A stretch of DNA of 64,000 nt, from assembly GCF_002993285.1 (NCBI RefSeq), contig NZ_CP027433.1:1240001-1304000 (forward strand), given 5' to 3'. Below the pieces are notes generated by a model, which saw only the letters and a list, made by a program, of their open reading frames with translations, ran no database searches and had not been told where the DNA came from. The translations under genes were made by a program, and so were the position numbers. This DNA is from Gordonia iterans. Its GTDB lineage: Bacteria > Actinomycetota > Actinomycetes > Mycobacteriales > Mycobacteriaceae. Each line of letters begins with the position of its first letter. Positions within the stretch are counted from its first letter, which is position 1. Positions 8,229 to 18,019 of this stretch are shown here, piece after piece.

Positions 8229-9466
8229 GCCACGGTGTCCAACTGATTGCGGTCCGCCTTGCGATACCGCTTGCCGAGTTCGGGCTGCGCCAAGTCGAGT
8301 CCGAGCCGTCCGGTCACCAGCCGCAGCTCGCGCTGAACGAGCGAGCGGTCCGAGCCGAGCAGTCCGAGCGACCGCAGCACTTCGCGGGAACGGACCACCG
8401 GCCGCGCGAGCACCACCAGATGGTGCAGCGGATTGGGTCGCAGGCCGATTGCGACGGCCACCTCAGGCTCCACCCAGCGCGCCGAGACGGTGGCGAAGAA
8501 GGTGCGCAGGAACGGCCGGGTGACGACGTCGACCGCGGAGTTGAGCGGTCCGGGCAGGCCGAGGTCGGTCTGGTAACCCTCGTCCAGCAGAGCGCCGACG
8601 AGGACCTTCGCCTGCTCGTCGGGTTCCATCCGGAACTCCTGGGCGATCCGGTAGACCGCGGACGCGTCGGCGAAGTCCGTCGGCAACAACTGGTCCTCGA
8701 CACCCATCGTCGCGCCGATCCAGCGCCACAGGTGGGTGATCGCTTCCAGTTCCGCCTGTGAATAGCGCAGGCCGAGATCCCGGGCGATGCGCAAGGGGAG
8801 CGCGAGGAAGCCCGCGGTGATGGTGAACTGGCTGTAGGTCTGATTGATCGGCACGCCCCAGGCGGCGATGTCCCAGCCCTGCCGTTCGATGAGGTGGTGG
8901 CGAACCATGCTGTGCACCAGCCGGATGCGCAGTGTCTCGACCCAACCGGGACCGCCCACGTTCATCATGTCCGGTGCCGTGGCGAGGGCCACCCAGCGCG
9001 CGGTGGAGATCACCCGGTCCCAGGTGCCGGTGGTGAGTCGTCCGGTCTCCACCAGCGGACGGGTGAAGCCGCGCGCCTGGTAGCCGTAGATCAGCGACTG
9101 GTAGAGCGTCGACGACTGCAAGGAGCCGAAACGCCACCAAGCGGCGGCGCCGGCGCGGACGAGAGAGGCGTCGTACCAGGGCGGCGGAGTGGTGGCCGCG
9201 CTCAGAAATGCGGTGAGCGCCGGTGGCAGGCCCTCGGTCCGGTACGGCGAGTCAAGGGCGCCGACGGTGCGCTCCCAGCTCAGCCCGGCCGGGGAGAAGA
9301 ACTCGGCGACCACGGCGTCGGCCAAGAGGTCGCCGCGCACCAGCCCGGCCGCCATCGCGTCGACGCGCTCGGGGTGCTCGGCGCGCATCTCCGCCCAGTT
9401 CCGCGCGCCGGTGATCCGCGCGGCCTCCTCGGGAGTCGGCTGCCGGGAACACTCGTCTACTGTCAT
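8225..9466 (-). CDS. MpaB-family (DUF2236) oxygenase
   Basis: 413 residues from ATG 9466. The DUF2236/MpaB fold is shared with the latex-clearing rubber oxygenases and MpaB; these are haem b proteins with a conserved histidine, here within IRLVHSMVRHHLIE. Other family stretches are WWRFGSLQSSTLYQSLIYGY, SQFTITAGF and HLWRWIGATMGV. The substrate cannot be read from sequence. An alternative TTG start at 9502 overlaps the TetR stop (TTGA) with GGAG four bases upstream and would add 12 residues; the ATG itself sits in a 25-bp inverted repeat. Middle gene of tetR - mpaB - SRPBCC/DUF5995. Confidence 0.85.
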   Translation of the reverse strand: MTVDECSRQPTPEEAARITGARNWAEMRAEHPERVDAMAAGLVRGDLLADAVVAEFFSPAGLSWERTVGALDSPYRTEGLPPALTAFLSAATTPPPWYDASLVRAGAAAWWRFGSLQSSTLYQSLIYGYQARGFTRPLVETGRLTTGTWDRVISTARWVALATAPDMMNVGGPGWVETLRIRLVHSMVRHHLIERQGWDIAAWGVPINQTYSQFTITAGFLALPLRIARDLGLRYSQAELEAITHLWRWIGATMGVEDQLLPTDFADASAVYRIAQEFRMEPDEQAKVLVGALLDEGYQTDLGLPGPLNSAVDVVTRPFLRTFFATVSARWVEPEVAVAIGLRPNPLHHLVVLARPVVRSREVLRSLGLLGSDRSLVQRELRLVTGRLGLDLAQPELGKRYRKADRNQLDTVA

Positions 9467-9488
9467 AAAAGACAGTGTGTCTTTTATG
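9464..9488. promoter_or_regulatory. 25-bp perfect inverted repeat over the oxygenase start codon
   Basis: Arms CATAAAAGACA and TGTCTTTTATG (11 bp each) around GTG. The left arm contains the ATG start of the MpaB gene on the minus strand. It could be the operator of the adjacent TetR. In the transcript it would also form a hairpin hiding the AUG. AT-rich in otherwise GC-rich DNA. Confidence 0.7.
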
Positions 9489-9498
9489 CTTCCGAACG

Positions 9499-10101
9499 TC
9501 AACGGTCTCCGGCGAAACCGAACCAGATCAGATCGGTCAGGTGGTCGACCAACTCGTCGCGCGAGACCGTCTGTGTGTGCACCCACCACCGCACGGCCGC
9601 CGAGACCGCGCCGATCAGACCCTGCGCCCAGGTGGCCGCGGGCGTGGGATCCAGGCCGCGGGCCCGGAAACCGGCGTCCAGGACGGCGGTGACCGCCTCG
9701 GCCCCGTAGGAGCGGTGGAGCTGATCGCCGTCGGTCCGCTGATCCAGGAGCCGAGCGAGCTCGGGGTTCTCCTCGAACCAGCGCGCGAGGAGGTCGACCG
9801 CGGCGCGCGTCTGCGCCCGCGGCTCGGCATCGAGGGCCACGGTGGCGCGCAGTCGGTCGACCAGGCGTTCGGAGTGCCGACGGGCGAGGGCGGAGAGGAG
9901 CGCCTCGCGGTCGGCGAAGGCCGCGTACACCGCGGAGCGGGTCAGTCCGGCGGTCTCGGCGACCTGTGCCAGCGTCACCTGAGCGCCGGCGGCGGCGATC
10001 GCGGCCTCGGCCGCGTCGAGCAGCGTCTCCCGGCGGTCGGCGGGGTCCACCGCGGGGCCGGGAGGCCGACCGCGGCCGCGTCGGGAGGCAGCCGGGCTCA
10101 C
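9499..10101 (-). CDS. TetR family transcriptional regulator
   Basis: 200 residues. N-terminal TetR DNA-binding domain after a basic arm (SRRGRGRPPG): RRETLLDAAEAAIA, VTLAQVAETAGLTRSAVYAAFADREALLSAL. The rest is the variable ligand domain. Its TGA overlaps a possible TTG start of the downstream oxygenase gene. The perfect inverted repeat just past its end is the obvious candidate operator, which suggests local control of the oxygenase operon. Confidence 0.9.
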   Translation of the reverse strand: MSPAASRRGRGRPPGPAVDPADRRETLLDAAEAAIAAAGAQVTLAQVAETAGLTRSAVYAAFADREALLSALARRHSERLVDRLRATVALDAEPRAQTRAAVDLLARWFEENPELARLLDQRTDGDQLHRSYGAEAVTAVLDAGFRARGLDPTPAATWAQGLIGAVSAAVRWWVHTQTVSRDELVDHLTDLIWFGFAGDR

Positions 10102-10214
10102 CCGCCGAAGCCTACCCGGGAACCTCGCAGCGATTTGCGACGTTGAGACCTTGGTGGCACGCTTCCCCGCGGGCCCGAGAGGGTCTTGACGGACGTGCTG
10201 ACTAAGGGTGATGG

Positions 10215-10964
10215 ATGAGCAACAAGTTGCCGCTGCGGCGACGGCTGGCCGCTCCGCTGCTCCTGGTGAGCGTCGCGTTCACCGCCACCGCCTGCATCGA
10301 CCTGCCGTGGAACTCCCCGGACATTCCGGAGAACGTCCCGCCCGGGCCGGGCATCGCGCAACCGGCCATCGACATCAACGCCCCCGGTCGCACCGCCGAC
10401 AAGATGCGTGAATGGGCCGAGCCGATCGCCGAGGACACCGGCATCCCGGTCACCGCGCTCGAGGCCTACGGCAACGCTGCCGAGATCCAGCGTCAGCAGT
10501 ACCCCGAATGCGGAATCACCTGGACCACGCTGGCCGGCATCGCCGGCGTCGAGAGCAAACACGGCACTCACCGTGGGGCGAGCGTCGCGCCCAACGGCGA
10601 CGTCCGGCCCAAGATCCGCGGCATGACGCTCGACGGCACCAACGGCAACTACGAGATCGCCGACACCGACGACGGCAAGTACGACGGCGACGCCGAGTAC
10701 GACCGCGCGATGGGTCCGTTCCAGTTCATCCCCGAGACCTGGGCCCGTTACGGGGTGGACGCCAACGGCGACGGCAAGGCCGACCCGGACAACATCGACG
10801 ACGCGGCCCTCTCTGCGGCCCGCTATCTCTGCGCCTCGTCCGGCGGCGACATGACCACGCAGGCGGGGTGGGAGAAGGCGATTCTCACCTACAACCAGTC
10901 CCGGCCGTATCTGATCCGGGTGCGCAACCACGCCAATGCGTACTCCGTCAACGCCCGCTACTGA
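10215..10964 (+). CDS. lpqU: Lytic transglycosylase-like lipoprotein (LpqU type)
   Basis: 249 residues. Lipoprotein signal ending FTATACID, then a Pro-rich linker and a transglycosylase (SLT_2-like) domain: WTTLAGIAGVESKHG with the likely catalytic Glu, AMGPFQFIPETWARYG, and ILTYNQSRPY. Family members cleave peptidoglycan glycan strands. It lies directly upstream of eno, as lpqU (Rv1022) does in M. tuberculosis, which supports the name. ATG follows AGGGTG. Confidence 0.88.
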   Translation: MSNKLPLRRRLAAPLLLVSVAFTATACIDLPWNSPDIPENVPPGPGIAQPAIDINAPGRTADKMREWAEPIAEDTGIPVTALEAYGNAAEIQRQQYPECGITWTTLAGIAGVESKHGTHRGASVAPNGDVRPKIRGMTLDGTNGNYEIADTDDGKYDGDAEYDRAMGPFQFIPETWARYGVDANGDGKADPDNIDDAALSAARYLCASSGGDMTTQAGWEKAILTYNQSRPYLIRVRNHANAYSVNARY

Positions 10965-12317
<1,353 letters not shown>

Positions 12318-12335
12318 GCGTGATTAGCTAGATCC

Positions 12336-12926
12336 ATGGTGAAGAGCGAGTCCGGGAGAGGCGGCCGGGGACGGACGACGGGGCGTGCGCGCACCCCCGG
12401 GCAGTCCCGTCCGGTGGCCCGCCGTCCCCGGGCTCGCTCCTCGGCTCCCGTCGAGGACGCGGCTCCGGTCGCGGTGATCGACGAGCCGCAGGTCGCCTCC
12501 CCGGAGCAGGAGTCGTCGCCGTTCCGGATGCCGAAGGTGTTCGAGCGGATCGCCTCGGTCAACGCACGACGCGCCCTGGTCCTGCTGGGGGTGCTGGCGC
12601 TGCTGGCGCTGACGCTGGCCGTGCCCACTCGCACGTACTTGTCTCAGCGCGCCGAGTTCGACCGCCTCCAGGAAGCGAACGCCGAGCTCGAGCGCGAGGT
12701 GGACTACTACCAGAAGCGGGTCACCGAGCAGAACGATCCGGCGTGGATCGAGAATCAAGCACGCGCCCGGCTGCAGTTCGTCATGCCCGGGGAGAAGCAG
12801 GTGGTGCTGCGTTTCCCGGAGAAGGCCAAGCAGCAGGAGCGTGAGAAGGCGGCCCGCGAATACGCCGCCAACCCCTGGTATTCGAATCTGTGGGACGCGG
12901 TGTCGACACCGCCGGAGGGCAAGTGA
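12336..12926 (+). CDS. ftsB: Septum formation initiator, FtsB/DivIC family
   Basis: 196 residues. A basic, disordered Arg/Pro-rich N-terminus of ~60 residues, one transmembrane helix at about 79-100 (ALVLLGVLALLALTLAVP), then a coiled coil (YLSQRAEFDRLQEANAELER, REVDYYQKRV) and the DivIC-type tail WIENQARARLQFVMPGEK. FtsB/DivIC bridges FtsL and FtsQ in the divisome. It corresponds to Rv1024. Its TGA overlaps the GTG of the next gene. Confidence 0.9.
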   Translation: MVKSESGRGGRGRTTGRARTPGQSRPVARRPRARSSAPVEDAAPVAVIDEPQVASPEQESSPFRMPKVFERIASVNARRALVLLGVLALLALTLAVPTRTYLSQRAEFDRLQEANAELEREVDYYQKRVTEQNDPAWIENQARARLQFVMPGEKQVVLRFPEKAKQQEREKAAREYAANPWYSNLWDAVSTPPEGK

Positions 12927-13432
12927 GCGTTACCCGAGCCGAACTCGACGCAGTCGCCGCCCAGCTGGGCCGGGAGCCGCGGGGGGTGCTGGAGATCAGT
13001 TACACCACGCCCGACGGTCGGCCCGCCGTGGTCAAGACGGCGCCGCGACTGCCCGACGGCACGCCGTTCCCCACGCTCTACTACCTGACGGATCCGCGGC
13101 TGACCAGCGCGTGCAGTCGACTGGAGTCCGGCGGCGTGATGCGGGAGATGACCGCACAGCTGGCCGACGACGACGAACTCGCCGCCGGCTACCGCGCGGC
13201 ACACGAGAGCTACCTCGCCGAACGTGACGCGATCGAGTCGCTCGGCACCGACTTCTCCGGGGGCGGCATGCCGGACCGGGTCAAGTGCCTGCACGTGCTG
13301 GTGGCGCATTCGCTCGCCAAGGGACCGGGAGTCAACCCGCTCGGCGACGAGGCCGTCGCGCTGCTGGCCGATGTGGAGAACCTGCGCGGGATCGCGGTGC
13401 CTGCGGACTGGCCGATCGTCGTCGACCGATGA
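12923..13432 (+). CDS. DUF501 family protein
   Basis: 169 residues from the GTG overlapping the ftsB stop (GTGA). DUF501 markers: REPRGVLEISYTTPDGRPAVV, FPTLYYLTDPRLTSACSRLE, DRVKCLHVLVAHSLAKGPGVNPLGDEAV. Universally placed between ftsB and ppx in Mycobacteriales (Rv1025); biochemical role not established. Its own stop overlaps the ppx ATG. Confidence 0.92.
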   Translation: MSVTRAELDAVAAQLGREPRGVLEISYTTPDGRPAVVKTAPRLPDGTPFPTLYYLTDPRLTSACSRLESGGVMREMTAQLADDDELAAGYRAAHESYLAERDAIESLGTDFSGGGMPDRVKCLHVLVAHSLAKGPGVNPLGDEAVALLADVENLRGIAVPADWPIVVDR

Positions 13433-14373
13433 CCAGGGTCGGCGCCGTCGACTGCGGCACCAACTCGATCCGGCTCCTGATCGCCGACGAGGACGGCGAG
13501 GGCGGGCTCACCGAGGTGCTGCGCGACATGGTGATCGTGCGGCTCGGCCAGGGCGTCAACGCCACCGGCCGGTTCGCGCCAGAGGCGATCGAGAGGACCC
13601 GGATCGCGCTAGAGCGCTATGTCGAGACGATGAGATCGGCTGGCGTGCAGCGGGTCCGGATGGTCGCCACCTCGGCGACTCGGGATGCGGGCAACCGCGA
13701 CGAGTTCTTCGCCATGACCGCCGAACTGCTCGGACGAATCGTGCCCGGGACCGTCGCCGAGGTGATCTCCGGCGACGAGGAGGCGCGGCTCTCGTTTCGC
13801 GGGGCGGTGGGGGACCTTTCGACAAGCTCAAGGGACGGCGGTGGCCCGTTCGTGGTGACCGATCTGGGCGGCGGGAGCACGGAGATCGTCATGCACGACG
13901 CCGCCTATTCGGCAGACGTCGGCTGCGTGCGGCTGACCGAGCACGCGCTAAACTCCGATCCGCCGACCGATGCCGAGCTCGCCGAAGCGACGAGCTTCGT
14001 CGCCGAGCGGCTGGCGCCCGCATTCGCGGCGGTGCCGGTGTCCGAGGCGCGGACCTGGGTGGGTGTCGCCGGGACCCTGACCACACTGTCAGCGCTGAAT
14101 CTCGGCCTCCCGGAATATGATTCGGAGAAGATCCACCGTTCCCGGATTCCGTTCTCCGATCTGAAAAGGATCTGCTGGGAGCTGATCCGGATGCCACGCG
14201 AGCAGCGCGCGGCGCTCGGCCCCATGCACCCGGGCCGCGTCGACGTGATCGGCGGCGGCGCCCTGGTGACGCTGGCGCTCGCCGACGAGTTCGCGCGCCG
14301 CGCCGGCATCGACGAACTCGTCGTATCCGAGACCGACATCCTCGACGGCATCGCCCTGGGACTGGTGAACTGA
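13429..14373 (+). CDS. ppx2: Exopolyphosphatase / GppA family phosphatase
   Basis: 314 residues. ASKHA-fold phosphatase acting on polyphosphate or (p)ppGpp: VGAVDCGTNSIRLLIAD, RMVATSATRDAGNRDEFF, EVISGDEEARLSFRGAV, VTDLGGGSTEIV, GVAGTLTTLSAL, GGGALVTLALAD. The ATG overlaps the DUF501 stop (ATGA). An extra DLSTSSRDGG stretch before the DLGGGST motif is encoded by a dispersed-repeat fragment (13815-13833) in frame; orthologues are shorter here. Corresponds to Rv1026. Confidence 0.93.
   Translation: MTRVGAVDCGTNSIRLLIADEDGEGGLTEVLRDMVIVRLGQGVNATGRFAPEAIERTRIALERYVETMRSAGVQRVRMVATSATRDAGNRDEFFAMTAELLGRIVPGTVAEVISGDEEARLSFRGAVGDLSTSSRDGGGPFVVTDLGGGSTEIVMHDAAYSADVGCVRLTEHALNSDPPTDAELAEATSFVAERLAPAFAAVPVSEARTWVGVAGTLTTLSALNLGLPEYDSEKIHRSRIPFSDLKRICWELIRMPREQRAALGPMHPGRVDVIGGGALVTLALADEFARRAGIDELVVSETDILDGIALGLVN
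13815..13833. repeat. Dispersed-repeat fragment inside ppx
   Basis: CCTTTCGACAAGCTCAAGG is the TTTCGACAAGCTCAA core seen at the ends of other copies (compare 56800-56823 reversed). It adds about ten residues to Ppx without breaking the frame, in a surface loop between two nucleotide-binding strands. Confidence 0.7.
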
Positions 14374-14392
14374 CCGTCCCTCGACGCAACTC

Positions 14393-14411
14393 TAAGGCAA
14401 CGCTCGCCTAA
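14393..14411. promoter_or_regulatory. Candidate IdeR/DtxR iron box
   Basis: TAAGGCAACGCTCGCCTAA matches about 15 of 19 positions of the IdeR/DtxR consensus (TWAGGTWAGSCTWACCTWA) and has the same near-dyad layout. It lies 65 bp upstream of the iron-binding lipoprotein start, with a CATAAT (-10-like) hexamer about 30 bp further down. Iron-dependent repression of the importer operon is the natural reading. Confidence 0.75.
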
Positions 14412-14475
14412 GTCCTGTTCGGTCAGTAGTGTCTGATTCGCATAATTGGTGCGATATCACCTGAAGGGAACACGC

Positions 14476-15486
14476 ATGAAGCGATCTAGGAGACTTCTGG
14501 CGGTCGGCGCCGCGGCCGTGATGGCCGTGAGCATGCTCGTCGCCTGCGGCTCGGACGACGACGGCGACGGCGCCGTGACCATGTACTCCGGTCGCTCGGA
14601 AGACCTCGTCGGCCCGCTGGTCACCCGGCTGGACTCGAACGGCATCACGCTGAACGTCTCGTACGACCGCAAGGCCACCCAGATCCTGGAGGAGGGCGAC
14701 GCCACTCCCGCGGACGTCTTCTTCGCGCAGGACGCCGGAGAGCTGGGCCGCCTGTCGCAGGCCGGACTGCTGGAGACCCTCCCGAGCGACATCACCGAGG
14801 TCGCCGACGCGAAATACCGTCCGAGCGACAACGGGTGGGCGCCGGTCACCGCACGCTCGCGTGTGCTGGCGTTCAACCCGGACAACATCGCGGCCGACGA
14901 ACTGCCCGACGGCATCGACGGTCTGCTCGATCCCAAGTTCCGCGGTCAGATCGGGTATGCGCCCACCAACGCCTCGTTCAAGTCGTTCGTCACCGCCCTG
15001 CGCGTGATGCGCGGCGAGGACGGCGCCCGCGACTGGCTGACCAAGTTCCTGGCCAACGAGCCGAAGACCTTCGAGAAGAACGGGCAGATCCTGGACGCGG
15101 TGAACGAGGGTTCCGTGGCGACCGGCCTGATCAACCACTACTACTGGGCCGCCGCGGTGATGGAGAAGGGCGAGGAGAACGTCCTCGCTCGCCTGCACTT
15201 CTTCAAGAACGATCCCGGGGCGCTGGTCAACGTCGCCGGCATCGGCGTGCTCAAGAGCGCGTCGGACAAGGAAGCCGCGTTCGACGTCGTCCGCGCACTG
15301 CTGAACGATGATTCGCAGCGCTACTTCGCCGAGGAGACCGGGGAGTACCCGATCGCCGTCGACGTGCCGCTGAACGTGCCCGGACTGCCGCGGCTGTCCG
15401 AGCTGTCGCCGCCGGACATCGATCTGGACGATCTCGCCGATCTCGACGGCACCGAGCAACTGCTCACGCAGGTGGGTGCGCTGTAG
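14476..15486 (+). CDS. fbpA: Fe(III) ABC transporter substrate-binding lipoprotein
   Basis: 336 residues from ATG 14476 (GAAGGGA upstream). Lipoprotein signal SMLVAC (Cys24). Periplasmic-type iron-binding fold of the FbpA/FutA/SfuA group: VTMYSGRSEDLVGPLV, ADVFFAQDAGELG, APVTARSRVLAFN, and NHYYWAA with the adjacent tyrosines that coordinate ferric iron. First gene of a three-gene importer operon behind the iron box. Confidence 0.9.
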   Translation: MKRSRRLLAVGAAAVMAVSMLVACGSDDDGDGAVTMYSGRSEDLVGPLVTRLDSNGITLNVSYDRKATQILEEGDATPADVFFAQDAGELGRLSQAGLLETLPSDITEVADAKYRPSDNGWAPVTARSRVLAFNPDNIAADELPDGIDGLLDPKFRGQIGYAPTNASFKSFVTALRVMRGEDGARDWLTKFLANEPKTFEKNGQILDAVNEGSVATGLINHYYWAAAVMEKGEENVLARLHFFKNDPGALVNVAGIGVLKSASDKEAAFDVVRALLNDDSQRYFAEETGEYPIAVDVPLNVPGLPRLSELSPPDIDLDDLADLDGTEQLLTQVGAL

Positions 15487-15551
15487 TCGCCCACTCCGTT
15501 CCGCGGGCCGCCCTCACCGTCGTCGTCGGCGGGGTCTGCCTGCTGGTCTCG

Positions 15552-17015
15552 GTGCCGCTGGTGTACCTGGCGGTCCGCGTGGTCGACGCCGACGGTGCCG
15601 GGGCGATGCTGTGGCGTCCCCGCACCGCCGAGCTCGCGCTGCACACCGTCGCGCTGGCCGCGACGGTGACGACGGTGTGCGTGGTGCTGGGCATCGGACT
15701 GGCGGTGGCGGCGGTGCGGCTGGTCGGCGGGCGGCCGCTGATGGTGGGACTGCTGGCCGCCCCGCTCGCCGTGCCGTCGTACGTGGCCGGCTTCGCCTGG
15801 ACCCGGCTCTTCCCCGGATTCGAGGGATTCTGGGCGGCGGTGCTGGTGCTCTCCGCCGCGTGCTATCCGCTGGTCCTGCTGCCGGTCGCGGCGTCGCTGT
15901 CGGCGTCGGGCCGGTCGATGGAGGATGCGGCCCGCACTCTCGGGCGCGGTCCGGTCGACACGTTCTTCGCGATCACCCTGCGCCGGATCCGGCCGGCGGC
16001 GGCCGGTGGGGCGCTGCTGGTGGCGCTGTACGCGCTCGGTGACTTCGGGGGGCCCGCATCGGTGCGGTTCGACTCGTTCACGGTCGGCATCTACAACGCG
16101 TACAACGGCGCCTTCGACCGCACGCTGCCGGCGGTGTACAGCCTCGCGCTGATCGCGGCCGCCCTGGTCCTCGCGGCCTCCGAACGGATGATCCGGCGAA
16201 TGGATGCGGCCCCGATCGCCGCGGTCGAACGCGCATCGAAGCAGCGGCACCCGCTCGCGGTGCGCACCGCGGCCTGGCTCTTCATGGCGGCGGTGACGGC
16301 CGTCGGGATCCTGATCCCGGTGATCGCGCTGATCCGGGAGATGCGGCAGTCCCGGCGGCTGGCGGGCCGGTCCGCGGGCGAGATCGTCGCGTGGTTCTGG
16401 CCGGACCTCACCGCGACGATCGGGTACGCCGTTGCCGGGGCAGTGGTGGTGACGGCGTTGGCGATCCCGGTGGCGCTGTTCACCGCCCGGCCCCGCCGTC
16501 GCGGCGCAGGTCTGGTCGAGTCCGTCTCGTACCTCGGCTACACGCTTCCCGGGGTGACGGTGGGCCTGGCGTTCGTCTTCGTCGGGATCCGGCTGGGGCG
16601 CGACTTCTATCTGACTCCGGGCATGCTCGTGGCCTGCTATGCGGTGCTCTTCCTGCCGCTCGCAGTGGGGCCGATCCGGGCCGGTCTGGACTCCACGTCG
16701 GGATCACTGGTCGACGTCTCGCGGACCTTGGGTGCGGGGCGGTGGGAAACCCTTGTGCGAGTTCGTCTTCCGCTGGTGTTCCCGGGCATCGCGGCCGGCG
16801 CGCTGCTGGCCGGCCTGACCGTCGCCAAAGAACTGCCGGCGACCCTGCTGCTGCGGCCGATCGGCACCCAGACCCTGGCGACCCACATGTGGAGCCTCTC
16901 CAATGATCTGGCCACCGGCGAGGCAGCGGTGCTGGGCATCGTGCTGATCATGGTGACCGCGCTGCCGACCGCTCTGCTGTCGGCGTTCCTGTTCGCGAAA
17001 GGCGGATCCCGATGA
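15552..17015 (+). CDS. fbpB: Fe(III) ABC transporter permease, fused two-domain type
   Basis: At least 487 residues with about twelve membrane helices and two BPD-type EAA loops (MEDAARTLGRGPVDTFFAITL; LVDVSRTLGAGRWETLVRVRL), as in FbpB/SfuB. The GTG at 15552 is the first usual start codon in frame, yet the same frame upstream of it (from about 15500) encodes AALTVVVGGVCLLVSVPLVY, which looks like the first membrane helix. No ATG, GTG or TTG precedes that helix in frame, so a rare start codon or a base error near the fbpA stop is possible. The stop overlaps the ATPase start. Confidence 0.9.
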   Translation: MPLVYLAVRVVDADGAGAMLWRPRTAELALHTVALAATVTTVCVVLGIGLAVAAVRLVGGRPLMVGLLAAPLAVPSYVAGFAWTRLFPGFEGFWAAVLVLSAACYPLVLLPVAASLSASGRSMEDAARTLGRGPVDTFFAITLRRIRPAAAGGALLVALYALGDFGGPASVRFDSFTVGIYNAYNGAFDRTLPAVYSLALIAAALVLAASERMIRRMDAAPIAAVERASKQRHPLAVRTAAWLFMAAVTAVGILIPVIALIREMRQSRRLAGRSAGEIVAWFWPDLTATIGYAVAGAVVVTALAIPVALFTARPRRRGAGLVESVSYLGYTLPGVTVGLAFVFVGIRLGRDFYLTPGMLVACYAVLFLPLAVGPIRAGLDSTSGSLVDVSRTLGAGRWETLVRVRLPLVFPGIAAGALLAGLTVAKELPATLLLRPIGTQTLATHMWSLSNDLATGEAAVLGIVLIMVTALPTALLSAFLFAKGGSR

Positions 17016-18019
17016 GCGAATCCCTGTCTGCACCATTGACCCTGGATTCGGTGACCGTCCGTTACGGCCGCACCGTCGCCCTGTCCGGGGCGTCGTTCCA
17101 GGTTCCGTCCGGATCGATCACCGCGGTGCTCGGACCGTCCGGATGCGGCAAGACGACCATGCTGCGCGCGGTGGCCGGCCTCGAGCCGATCGCGGAAGGG
17201 ACCATCAGGGTCGGCGATCGTGTGGTCTCCGGGCCGGGGATCGCCGTGCTGCCGGAGCGCCGCGGCGTGGGTCTGGTCCCGCAGGACGGTGCGCTGTTTC
17301 CGCACCTGACCGTACGGGGAAACATCGGCTACGGGCTGCGAGGCCGTGCCGCGCGCCGCGACCGGGTCGAGGAGATGCTGGCGCTGGTGGAATTGCACGA
17401 CGTCGCCGATCGCCGGCCGGCGCAGCTCTCCGGCGGCCAGCGTCAGCGCGTCGCGCTGGCTCGGGCGCTGGCGCCGTCGCCGTCGTTGATCGGGCTGGAC
17501 GAGCCCTTCTCCGCACTCGACTCGGGGCTGCGCACGGCCCTCCGTTCACAGGTGAGCGCGCTGCTCCGCACCTCGGGCGCCACCGCGCTGCTGGTGACAC
17601 ACGACCCCGCCGAGGCGCTGGCGATGGCCGACTGGGTGGTGGTGCTGCTGGACGGCGAGATCCGCCAGATCGGCACGCCGGAAGACGTCTACGCCCGTCC
17701 GGTGGATCACCGGGTGGGCGGGCTCTTCGGCGACCTGAACAGGATCGGTGCGGGCGCCGACAGGCGCCATGCGCGCCCGCACGAACTCCGACTCCACGCG
17801 GCCGGCGCGCTCGATCCGGCGACCGATGCGGTGGCGACCGGGCTGGTGACGGCGGTCGAGTTCCGCGGCACCCACCACCAGGTGACCGTCGTGTCGACGG
17901 ATTCGGGGGAACCCGTGGTCGTCGTCGTGCCCGCCGGTTCGCGCCCGCCGCAGCTCGGCGACGAGGTGGCGGTGGTCCCGGCCGACGCTCACTCCAGGAC
18001 GTCGACGCGCACCATGTGA
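17012..18019 (+). CDS. fbpC: Fe(III) ABC transporter ATP-binding protein
   Basis: 335 residues; ATG overlaps the permease stop (ATGA). Walker A GPSGCGKTT, Q-loop VPQDG, signature LSGGQRQR, Walker B LIGLDEP, switch histidine VTHDPAEAL, and a TOBE-like C-terminal region from about 230. Couples ATP hydrolysis to ferric iron import with fbpA and fbpB. Its last 31 bp overlap the 3' end of the convergent DtxR-family gene. Confidence 0.93.
   Translation: MSESLSAPLTLDSVTVRYGRTVALSGASFQVPSGSITAVLGPSGCGKTTMLRAVAGLEPIAEGTIRVGDRVVSGPGIAVLPERRGVGLVPQDGALFPHLTVRGNIGYGLRGRAARRDRVEEMLALVELHDVADRRPAQLSGGQRQRVALARALAPSPSLIGLDEPFSALDSGLRTALRSQVSALLRTSGATALLVTHDPAEALAMADWVVVLLDGEIRQIGTPEDVYARPVDHRVGGLFGDLNRIGAGADRRHARPHELRLHAAGALDPATDAVATGLVTAVEFRGTHHQVTVVSTDSGEPVVVVVPAGSRPPQLGDEVAVVPADAHSRTSTRTM

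Noticed and set aside
13285-13428. N-terminal extension of Ppx
   Set aside because: Overlaps DUF501 in another frame; ATG 13429 gives the family start VGAVDCGTNS and the usual ATGA overlap.
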